A DNA stretch of 13,568 bases from Cytophagales bacterium. GTDB lineage: Bacteria; Bacteroidota; Bacteroidia; Cytophagales; MED-G16. This document shows positions 5,827-12,678 of the stretch, piece by piece. Position numbers and translations under genes: made by a program. The notes beneath the pieces were generated by a model. The model did no database searches and was not told the DNA's origin. It saw only the letters and a program-made list of their open reading frames with translations. The stretch covers positions 1-13,568 of the forward strand of contig JAPYTU010000039.1 of the NCBI GenBank assembly GCA_029940715.1, in the 5' to 3' direction. The first letter of the stretch is position 1. Every line of letters starts with the position of its first letter.

Positions 5827-8202
5827 ATGATTGAAAATAGGACACTTAGATTAGGTCAAATAGCTAGAAAATTAAATGTTGGTAGAAATACTATAATAAA
5901 TTTTCTAAAAGAGAAAGGATATAATATTGACTCTAATCCAAACGCAAAAATTAATAGTGAAGAATATACGTTACTTGAAAATGCGTTTGAAGATTCTGCC
6001 GTTGAAAAAAAAGTTGCATCAAATATCAAAATAGGAATAGAAGAAAAATTTCAAATAATAGAGGAAAAACCTAAAATAGAAGAAAAACCTAAAATAGAAG
6101 AAAAACCTAAAGTAGAAGAAAAGAAAGGTATTAAAATCGTATCTAAAATAGATCTTAAAGATTTATCTAGAAAAAAAGTGGCTTCTTCTGATCAATCTAA
6201 GAAAAAAAGAAGGCCTAGAAAAAGAATAATACCCGACAAAAAAAAGATAAAAACTCAGGATATAAAAAAAACAGATAAAGATATTTCCGAACAAAAAAAT
6301 AAAGCAATACAAGAAAAAATAAAATCAACTCTAGCAAAATTATCTAAAACAAGCGAAACACAAACAAAAAGATCTAAGTATAGAAAAGAAAAAAGATCAC
6401 AACATGCCGAGGTTATAGAAGAAGAAAAGATAAAACAAGAAAAAGAATCTAAAGTTTTAAAAGTTACAGAATATATATCAGCAAATGATTTAGCTAAACT
6501 TATGGATGTTTCAGCAAATGATGTAATTGCAAAATATTTAGAAATAGGAATGTTTGTTTCGATAAATCAAAGACTTGATGCTGAAACAATAAATATTATA
6601 ACTGAAGAATTTGGTTTTAAAGTTGAATTTACTACATCAGATAATAATGAACTATTGATAAAAGAAACTCCTGATGATGAAAAAGATTTAAAAACAAGAG
6701 CTCCAATTGTAACTATAATGGGACATGTTGATCATGGTAAAACATCATTACTTGACTTTATAAGAGATTCAAACGTAACCAAAGATGAAGCAGGTGGAAT
6801 AACACAGCATATTGGTGCATATGATGTTAAAACTAAAGATGGTGAAAGAATTGCATTTTTAGATACTCCAGGACATGAAGCATTTACTGCTATGAGAGCA
6901 CGAGGTGCAAAAATTACTGATGTTGTAATTATTGTAATTGCAGCTGACTCTACTGTTATGCCTCAAACAAAAGAAGCAATTAATCATAGTAAAGTTGCAG
7001 AAGTACCAATCGTTTTTGCTATCAATAAAATTGATACTCCCAATGCAAATGCAAATAAAGTAAAAGAAGACTTATCTAAAATAGATATTCTTGTTGAGGA
7101 CTGGGGAGGAAAATATCAATGTCAAGAAGTCTCTGCAAAAACTGGAAAAGGAATTGATGAATTACTTGAAAAAGTACTTCTAGAAGCTGAAATGTTAGAA
7201 CTTAAAGCGAATCCAAATAAAAAGGGAGTTGGAACAATCATAGAATCTGAACTTGATAAAGGTAGAGGATATTTAACTACTTTAATGGTACAATCTGGTA
7301 CACTAAAAAAAGGAGATATAGTTTTAGCTGGATCTCAATACGGAAAAATAAAAGCTTTATTTGATTACAGAAATAATGAAAAACAAGAAGTTGGTCCTTC
7401 AACACCAATTTTAATGTTAGGACTTAATGGTGCACCTCAAGCAGGAGATTTTTTTAACGTTTTTGATACAGATAAAGAAGCTAGGGAAATTGCAACCAAA
7501 AGAGAACAATTAATAAGAGAACAAAAATTAAGAACAAAAAAACATGTTACACTTGATGAAATTGGTAGAAGACTAGCATTAGGAAGTTTTAAAGAATTAA
7601 ATATAGTATTAAAAGGAGATGTCGATGGTTCAATAGAGGCTTTATCTGATTCTATGGAAAAACTTTCAACAAATGAAATATCTGTAAATATCATTCATAG
7701 GGGAGTAGGACAAATAACAGAATCTGATGTATTATTAGCATCAGCTTCTGACGCAATAATTATAGGATTTCAAGTTAGACCTGCAGTAAATGCTAGAATA
7801 CTTGCTGAAAAAGAAGGAATTGATATAAGAATGTATTCTATAATTTATGAAGCAATCAATGAAATAAAAAGTGCAATGGAAGGGTTGTTAGAACCAACTG
7901 AAGAAGAAAATGTTCTTGGTAATGTTGAAGTTAGAGAAATCTATAAAATTTCAAAAGTTGGAACAATTGCTGGATGTTATGTTACAAATGGAAAAATTAT
8001 GAGAAAAAATGAAATTAGGTTAATTAGAGATGGAATTGTTATATTCACAGGTAAAATAAAACAACTTAAAAGATTTAAAGAAGATATTAATGAGGTAAAA
8101 AGCGGATATGAATGTGGTTTAAGTATAGAAGACTATAATGATATTAAGGTTGGTGATAATATTGAATCCTTTGAAATTAAAGAAATTAAAAGAAAACTAT
8201 AA
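5827..8202 (+). CDS. infB: Translation initiation factor IF-2
   Basis: GTPase that brings fMet-tRNA to the 30S subunit and promotes subunit joining. The 791-residue product has a small N-terminal IF2_N domain (1 to about 55, RLGQIARKLNVGRNTIINFL), a long low-complexity charged linker (about 60-210), a second IF2_N-like domain (213 to about 265), and the G domain with G1 GHVDHGKT (299-306), G3 DTPGH (346-350), G4 NKID (400-403) and G5 SAK (436-438). After these come the beta-barrel, IF2 core and C-terminal fMet-tRNA-binding domains, ending IESFEIKEIKRKL. All GTPase motifs are intact. Length is modest because the linker is shorter than in many Bacteroidota. The start at 5827 lies 3 bp after the nusA stop, so the two are clearly co-transcribed. 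The linker contains an 18-bp tandem repeat. Confidence 0.97.
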   Translation: MIENRTLRLGQIARKLNVGRNTIINFLKEKGYNIDSNPNAKINSEEYTLLENAFEDSAVEKKVASNIKIGIEEKFQIIEEKPKIEEKPKIEEKPKVEEKKGIKIVSKIDLKDLSRKKVASSDQSKKKRRPRKRIIPDKKKIKTQDIKKTDKDISEQKNKAIQEKIKSTLAKLSKTSETQTKRSKYRKEKRSQHAEVIEEEKIKQEKESKVLKVTEYISANDLAKLMDVSANDVIAKYLEIGMFVSINQRLDAETINIITEEFGFKVEFTTSDNNELLIKETPDDEKDLKTRAPIVTIMGHVDHGKTSLLDFIRDSNVTKDEAGGITQHIGAYDVKTKDGERIAFLDTPGHEAFTAMRARGAKITDVVIIVIAADSTVMPQTKEAINHSKVAEVPIVFAINKIDTPNANANKVKEDLSKIDILVEDWGGKYQCQEVSAKTGKGIDELLEKVLLEAEMLELKANPNKKGVGTIIESELDKGRGYLTTLMVQSGTLKKGDIVLAGSQYGKIKALFDYRNNEKQEVGPSTPILMLGLNGAPQAGDFFNVFDTDKEAREIATKREQLIREQKLRTKKHVTLDEIGRRLALGSFKELNIVLKGDVDGSIEALSDSMEKLSTNEISVNIIHRGVGQITESDVLLASASDAIIIGFQVRPAVNARILAEKEGIDIRMYSIIYEAINEIKSAMEGLLEPTEEENVLGNVEVREIYKISKVGTIAGCYVTNGKIMRKNEIRLIRDGIVIFTGKIKQLKRFKEDINEVKSGYECGLSIEDYNDIKVGDNIESFEIKEIKRKL
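6061..6123 (+). repeat. 18-bp tandem repeat in the IF-2 linker, about 3.5 copies
   Basis: Units GAAGAAAAACCTAAAATA at 6061-6078 (GAG in place of the first GAA), 6079-6096 and 6097-6114 (GTA in place of the last ATA), plus a partial unit to 6123. They encode EEKPKI, EEKPKI, EEKPKV and EEK at residues 79-99. The repeat stays in frame and lies in the disordered linker, where length varies freely between species, so it is a likely site of strain variation. Confidence 0.9.
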
Positions 8203-8212
8203 AATCTATATA

Positions 8213-8596
8213 ATGGCTAAAAAAGAAAAAAATAAGTATTCAAAAAATGAATTAATTGGTTTTGAAAAAATAATTAATGAAAAAATTAATATAGCACAAA
8301 AAGAGCTTGATTTTATAAAAGAATCTCTTCTCAGAAAACACATATCTGGAACCGATTCTACTCAAGGAGCATTAAAAACATTAGAAGATGGAGCTGATAC
8401 AATGGAAAAAGAAAGTCTTAGCCAACTTGCAGGAAGACAACAAAAATTTATTTCAAATTTAGAAAAAGCTATAATCAGAATAAAAAATGGAACATATGGA
8501 ATTTGTAAAGATACTGGAAAATTAATAGATAAAAATCGTTTAAAAGCTGTCCCCCATGCAACACAAACTATAGAAGCTAAACTTAACAGAGGATAA
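8213..8596 (+). CDS. DksA/TraR-family RNA polymerase cofactor with degenerate zinc site
   Basis: Small coiled-coil protein of the kind that enters the RNA polymerase secondary channel and tunes transcription with ppGpp. From the ATG at 8213 it has 127 residues: a basic N-terminus, a coiled-coil hairpin (about 13-90), then YGICKDTGKLIDKNRLKAVP. The tip keeps an acidic pair, D59 and D62 (DGADTM, compared with DxxDxA in E. coli DksA). Of the four zinc cysteines of classical DksA only C98 remains; the others are replaced (T101 and the HATQT segment). This loss is common in Bacteroidota homologues and need not mean loss of function. A longer frame open from 8138 starts inside infB and adds 25 non-homologous residues, so I reject it. 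The gene sits 10 bp after infB and 2 bp before scpB, inside the nusA operon. Confidence 0.9.
   Translation: MAKKEKNKYSKNELIGFEKIINEKINIAQKELDFIKESLLRKHISGTDSTQGALKTLEDGADTMEKESLSQLAGRQQKFISNLEKAIIRIKNGTYGICKDTGKLIDKNRLKAVPHATQTIEAKLNRG
8588..8593 (+). promoter_or_regulatory. Shine-Dalgarno-like AGAGGA that supports the TTG start of scpB
   Basis: AGAGGA lies 5 bases before the TTG at 8599 and inside the last codons of the dksA-like gene. Most starts in this window lack such a sequence, so its presence in front of a non-ATG codon helps fix the scpB start. Confidence 0.5.
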
Positions 8597-8598
8597 AA

Positions 8599-9162
8599 TT
8601 GAGTACACTTGAGGCAAATATAGAAGCATTAATATTTTGCTCCCCAAAGCCAATTAAAGTTGATGATATTAAAAAAATTTTTTTTGAATATGATAAAAAG
8701 AAATACGAATTTGAAAGCATTCAATCTGCAATTCAAAATCTTACAAAGAAATATCAAAATAATAACTATGCAATAGAAATAATTGAGTCAGGTGGTGGAT
8801 TTCAGTTCTTTACAAAAAATAAATTTTCCAGATTAAATGAAATATTATTAAAACAACAATCTAAAAGAAGACTTTCAATATCTGCATTAGAGACTCTATC
8901 TATAATAGCATACAAACAGCCTGTCACTAAATCTGATGTTGAAAAAATTAGAGGAGTAAATTGTGATTATACTATTCAAAAATTATTAGATAAAGAATTA
9001 ATTGAAATTAGTGGAAAATCTGAAAAAGTAGGGAGACCATTAATATATAATACTAGTGAAAAATTTATGGATTATTTTGGAATAAATAATTTAAATCAAC
9101 TTCCTAATTTAAAAGATTTTCGGAAAGACAAAAATACCATTGGAGATGAACAAGAACCTTGA
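8599..9162 (+). CDS. scpB: Segregation and condensation protein ScpB
   Basis: Kleisin-associated subunit of the SMC-ScpAB condensin, which compacts and separates sister chromosomes. The product has 187 residues, within the family range. It consists of two winged-helix domains: an N-terminal one (about 4-85, LEANIEALIFCSPKPI) and a C-terminal one (about 90-165) with the hallmark ALETLSIIAYKQPVTKSDVE (97-116), then IRGVNCDYTIQKLLDKELIE and GRPLIYNTSEKFMDYFGI. The start codon is TTG at 8599, 2 bp after the preceding stop. No ATG lies near it, and the N-terminus LEANIEALIF fits the family. scpA is not next to it, unlike in Firmicutes. Its 3' end overlaps the rluB-type gene by 17 bp, which suggests translational coupling. 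The tail after about residue 170 is charged and not conserved. Confidence 0.94.
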   Translation: MSTLEANIEALIFCSPKPIKVDDIKKIFFEYDKKKYEFESIQSAIQNLTKKYQNNNYAIEIIESGGGFQFFTKNKFSRLNEILLKQQSKRRLSISALETLSIIAYKQPVTKSDVEKIRGVNCDYTIQKLLDKELIEISGKSEKVGRPLIYNTSEKFMDYFGINNLNQLPNLKDFRKDKNTIGDEQEP

Positions 9163-9871
9163 TGGAGAAACCATTCGATTAAATAAATTTATAGCACAAT
9201 CAGGATTATGTTCAAGAAGAGAAGCTGATAATTTAATATTAAAAGGACAAGTATCTGTTAATGATAAAACCATAAAAAAAATGGGGATCATAATTAAAAA
9301 AATAGATAAAGTAAAAGTTGATAATAAAAATATTTCACCAGAAAAAAAAATTTATATACTCCTAAATAAACCCAAAGATTATATTACAACAAATAAAGAT
9401 ACTCACAACAGAAAAATTGTAATTGATTTAATTAAAAATGTAAAAGAAAGAATTTTTCCTATCGGAAGATTAGATAGAAAAACAACTGGACTTCTTCTAT
9501 TAACAAATGATGGAGAGTTATCAAAAAAATTAACGCATCCATCACACAAAATAAAAAAAATCTATAGCCTTCAAATAAATAAACCCATAACTAAAAATGA
9601 TTTTAATAAACTTAAAGAAGGAATAGTAATAGATAATGAAAAAATTCATATCAACAAAATCAATATATTAAATAATAGAAAAGAACTTGGAATTGAAATC
9701 CATATGGGTAAAAATAAAATTATAAGAAAATTATTTGAAAGTTTAGATTACAAAATAATTAAGTTAGATAGAGTTATGTTTGGTCCACTTACAAAAAGGA
9801 ATCTCCCAAGAGGCAAATGGAAATTTCTAGATCAAAAAGAATTAAGATTATTAAAAAACTTTACTAAATAG
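9146..9871 (+). CDS. rluB: rRNA pseudouridine synthase, RsuA/RluB/RluE/RluF family (probably RluB)
   Basis: Isomerises a uridine in ribosomal RNA to pseudouridine. E. coli RluB modifies U2605 of 23S rRNA, but the exact target here cannot be read from sequence. From the ATG at 9146 the protein has 241 residues. An S4 RNA-binding domain spans about 9-57 (IRLNKFIAQSGLCSRREADN, QVSVND). The catalytic motif GRLDRKTTGLLLLTNDGEL lies at 107-125 with the nucleophile D110. The remainder matches the family core, with KIYSLQINKP and GKNKIIRKLFESL. Many Bacteroidota versions carry a long basic N-terminal extension; this one has almost none. An in-frame TTG at 9140 is possible but the ATG is preferred. 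The start lies inside scpB, a common neighbour of rluB. The stop overlaps the convergent protease stop by 8 bp. Confidence 0.92.
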   Translation: MNKNLDGETIRLNKFIAQSGLCSRREADNLILKGQVSVNDKTIKKMGIIIKKIDKVKVDNKNISPEKKIYILLNKPKDYITTNKDTHNRKIVIDLIKNVKERIFPIGRLDRKTTGLLLLTNDGELSKKLTHPSHKIKKIYSLQINKPITKNDFNKLKEGIVIDNEKIHINKINILNNRKELGIEIHMGKNKIIRKLFESLDYKIIKLDRVMFGPLTKRNLPRGKWKFLDQKELRLLKNFTK

Positions 9872-12305
9872 ATTTAGATGTAATTTCTTTAATAAGATGA
9901 TTTAAATATATAAGATGGTTCTTAGTATTACTGTCTTTTGCTTGTTTAATTCCAGACTTAGTTTTTTTCTCTAAATTTATTAATTCAGCTAATACAATTG
10001 GCCTTATATCTGACTCATCAAACTTTACATTAGATCCATATCTTCTATAATAACTTAACTGTGTTTGATTTTCATTCATTAAATTAATAAGAATATTCAC
10101 ATACCCTTTTTGTAAATTTCTATTATATAAATTAATACTCTGACTAGAATACAAATCTTTCCAAATTGTTTTATTTAAATCATCTATCATTTCAGAAACA
10201 GTATAAGATAAACTTTTATTTACTTGTTCATTCTCTATCATTCTTGCAAGTCTATTGTAATTAAATAATCTATTTAATGTGTACACCTGCAGTGATCTTA
10301 TTCTTTCTACTGAACCAATATTTTCAATTTTATCAAGTATATTATTATCAACTAACCAATCTAAAGATCCAAAAACATAAGAATTAAGAAAAGTAATAGC
10401 TGCTTTTTGCTGAGCTTTGGGTACATGTACATAAACTGACCCTTCTTCTTCATTACTTTTAAGATCCTCAAAAACCCCTCCAACATTCGTCGATACATGT
10501 CCTATATATCTTCTAAATTGTGAATTAACATTTAAATAAAGCTCTTTCAAATCATCATAATTTTTTCCTTCTTCATAAGACCACTCCAATAGTTTAGGTA
10601 GTATTCTTTTAAGATTTTGTATACCATAAAAACTTGCCATCATATTATCATCACCAATTGATTCAGTTTGTGAACGAGGATCAATGCCATTTGAATATCC
10701 AAACCAATACTCATAATCTCCCAAATGACTTTTAATCCATTCATTTAAAAGTTTTTGTTCCGATTTAGTACTTTCTCCATCAAAATAGGTATACCCCCAT
10801 TTAATTGCCCATATATCATACGTTCCAACCATAGGATAAAAATTAGTAACACCATCACCTGGTTGAGCTACATAATTAAATCTTGCATAATCCATTATGG
10901 AAGGTGCAACACCATGAGATGAAGTAAAAAAAGGTGATCTCAAACTATCAACAGGATATGCTGAACTAGATCCCATATTATGTTGTAGCCCGATTGTATG
11001 GCCAACCTCATGAGCTGAAACAAATCGAATTAATTGTCCCATTACTTCATCATCAAATTTCACATCACGAGAAGTTTCATTAACTGCAGCCGTTTGAATC
11101 ATATACCAATTTCTAAGTAAATTCATAACATTATGATACCATCCAATATCACTCTCTAATATTTCTCCAGTTCTAGGGTCTGCTGTGTGGGGACCATAAG
11201 CGTTTTGTATATCCGAAGCATAATATCTCATCACAGAATATCTAGCATCTTCAGGAGTCCAATCAGGATCTTCTTCTTCAGTAGGAGGATATTTACCAAT
11301 AATTGCATTTTTAAATCCTGCCGCTTCAAAAGCCACTTGCCAATCGTCAACACCTTGTTTTAAATATTTTCTCCATTTTTTAGGAGTAGAAGGGTCTATA
11401 TAATAAATAATAGGTTTTATAGGCTCAACAAGTTCACCTCTATTATAAGCCTCAATATCTTTAGGAACTAATTTCCATCTACGTATATAAGTTGTAGATT
11501 TTGCTTTATGTTCATCAAGACCATAATCTGTTTGAGACTGAGAAAAAAATCCAACCCTTTGATCTCTAAGTCTAGGCTGCATTTTATTTTCAGGAAGAAG
11601 AAGCATAGAATTATTTATTTCAAGGCTAATTGTTTGTGAATTTCTCAACGAAGGAGGCTCTGATGAGTTATAAGTCATAACACTTCTAGCCTCAATATTT
11701 ACAGGAAAACTTTTAATCGATTCAATAAAAGACCTTTTTTTATCCAAAGAAGTTATTTTCAAACTTTTTCTTCTATACTGAGGAAAACCAAGAGCCTTTA
11801 CATCAGTCTTGAATAAAGGAGCGACATCAATAACTACAGAACTATCAGAAGGATTATATGTTTTAATATCAAAAGAATATAAAACAGGTTCAAAATTGGA
11901 ATTTTTTACAGATTTAGAAATAGGCAATGTATCCGATGCAACATTTTCATAACTAACAATTCTTAAAAGTATTTTATCATGTTTTTTTTGCCATCTCAAT
12001 ACCTGAGAATTAATTTTCTGACCACCATAACCAATACCATTAGCTGTTTTAGCAATTCTAGTAACCATTAACATTTCCTTTCCAAGAAGATCAGGAGATA
12101 TTTCATATAAAAATTTATCTTTTTTAGAATGAACTTTAAATAAACCCTCATCCGTTTTATATGAATCATCTATTATTTCAGAGTACGTTTTCTCTTTTTT
12201 CTTTTTATCATCTTTTTTGTCATCCTCTTTGTCATCTTCTTTGTCCTGAGCAATAGAAATAGTTGAAATTATGAATAATAGAGCTATTAATAATATTTTT
12301 TGCAT
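9864..12305 (-). CDS. Secreted zinc-dependent metalloprotease (metzincin, DUF5117/DUF4953 type)
   Basis: Predicted exported peptidase of 813 residues from the ATG at 12303-12305. A TTG two codons upstream is possible, but the ATG gives a cleaner signal peptide (about 1-19, hydrophobic core, cleavage near SIA/Q). No lipobox cysteine and no type IX sorting domain are evident, so the periplasm is most likely. The mature N-terminus is a D/K/E-only tract (about 21-39). It is followed by regions resembling DUF5118 (about 41-85) and DUF5117 (to about 285), then the catalytic region with HEVGHTIGLQHN, whose zinc ligands are H432, H436 and H442 with general base E433. A Met-turn SIMDY follows at 469-473. 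The zinc motif plus Met-turn makes it a metzincin with an intact active site. The family is widespread in Bacteroidota and its substrates are largely unknown. It stands alone as a transcript, divergent from the nagB frame. Confidence 0.92.
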   Translation of the reverse strand: MQKILLIALLFIISTISIAQDKEDDKEDDKKDDKKKKEKTYSEIIDDSYKTDEGLFKVHSKKDKFLYEISPDLLGKEMLMVTRIAKTANGIGYGGQKINSQVLRWQKKHDKILLRIVSYENVASDTLPISKSVKNSNFEPVLYSFDIKTYNPSDSSVVIDVAPLFKTDVKALGFPQYRRKSLKITSLDKKRSFIESIKSFPVNIEARSVMTYNSSEPPSLRNSQTISLEINNSMLLLPENKMQPRLRDQRVGFFSQSQTDYGLDEHKAKSTTYIRRWKLVPKDIEAYNRGELVEPIKPIIYYIDPSTPKKWRKYLKQGVDDWQVAFEAAGFKNAIIGKYPPTEEEDPDWTPEDARYSVMRYYASDIQNAYGPHTADPRTGEILESDIGWYHNVMNLLRNWYMIQTAAVNETSRDVKFDDEVMGQLIRFVSAHEVGHTIGLQHNMGSSSAYPVDSLRSPFFTSSHGVAPSIMDYARFNYVAQPGDGVTNFYPMVGTYDIWAIKWGYTYFDGESTKSEQKLLNEWIKSHLGDYEYWFGYSNGIDPRSQTESIGDDNMMASFYGIQNLKRILPKLLEWSYEEGKNYDDLKELYLNVNSQFRRYIGHVSTNVGGVFEDLKSNEEEGSVYVHVPKAQQKAAITFLNSYVFGSLDWLVDNNILDKIENIGSVERIRSLQVYTLNRLFNYNRLARMIENEQVNKSLSYTVSEMIDDLNKTIWKDLYSSQSINLYNRNLQKGYVNILINLMNENQTQLSYYRRYGSNVKFDESDIRPIVLAELINLEKKTKSGIKQAKDSNTKNHLIYLNHLIKEITSKSI
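12205..12246 (-). repeat. 12-bp minisatellite encoding the D/K/E tract of the metalloprotease
   Basis: On the + strand the units are GTCATCCTCTTT (12219-12230) and GTCATCTTCTTT (12231-12242), flanked by diverged copies on both sides. They encode repeats of DKED and DKKD directly after the predicted signal peptide. The tract is in frame and strongly charged, a likely disordered spacer whose length may vary between strains. Confidence 0.75.
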
Positions 12306-12321
12306 GATCAATTAATTTAAA

Positions 12322-12336
12322 TTACTTTCAAAGTAA
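12322..12336. promoter_or_regulatory. Perfect 15-bp palindrome upstream of the metalloprotease (possible operator)
   Basis: TTACTTTCAAAGTAA has two exact 7-base half-sites around a central C and lies 17-31 bases before the metalloprotease ATG. On the - strand it contains TTACTTTG, one base away from the Bacteroidota -7 box, though a CAAA at 12361-12364 that could serve as -33 is 24 bases off, longer than usual. It may be an operator, a promoter element, or chance in A+T-rich DNA. Confidence 0.3.
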
Positions 12337-12441
12337 ATATATATCATTAAAATAAAGTACCAAAAAAGATATTCTAATAATTAAAATATCATGAGACAAA
12401 AGTTTATTTTTTAAATGATTAATTAATGTAATATAAATATC

Positions 12442-12449
12442 TATCTTTG
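12442..12449 (+). promoter_or_regulatory. Perfect Bacteroidota -7 box just before the nagB frame
   Basis: TATCTTTG matches TAnnTTTG exactly and ends 4 bases before the ATG at 12454. No TTG lies at the proper distance upstream, so only half of the promoter is visible. If it is active, transcription would begin at about 12453-12457, on or just past the ATG. That implies either a leaderless message or a real start further downstream. Confidence 0.35.
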
Positions 12450-12453
12450 ACTC

Positions 12454-12678
12454 ATGAAACATATTTACACAAAACCCATTTCTTTTTATAACAAAAAAAG
12501 ATCCTTTTGTTATTTTTATTTTAACAACAAAAGAATAAAAATATACAATGGAAAATGTCTAAATAAAAACATATACCCAAACAAAGAAAAAGATAAAAAA
12601 GAAACTATTAATTCACTAAATAAACTAAGATCCTTATTAAGCAATGAATTAAAAAATAACTGGATACCAGAAAATATC
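12454..12678 (+). other. N-terminal module of the nagB frame resembling a tyrosine-recombinase arm-binding domain
   Basis: About 75 residues that do not belong to NagB. They begin MKHIYTKPISFYNKKRSFCY, continue with FNNKRIKIYNGKCLN, then a charged stretch KEKDKKETINSLNKLRSLLS and finally ELKNNWIPEN. The order (short beta-rich start, basic hairpin, a Lys-rich helix rich in Leu, then xxGW-like N-N-W-x-P) recalls the N-terminus of Bacteroidota site-specific integrases, where the same region ends in a K(N)GWNP-like motif before the core-binding domain. I see no core-binding or catalytic recombinase domain after it. The resemblance is from memory of the family and could be helped by the Lys/Asn-rich composition. 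The frame staying open for 80 codons in such A+T-rich DNA supports real coding. Confidence 0.35.

Noticed and set aside
8138..8212. A longer start for the dksA-like gene, inside infB
   Set aside because: The 25 extra residues translate the infB 3' end in another frame and have no homology; the ATG at 8213 fits the family.
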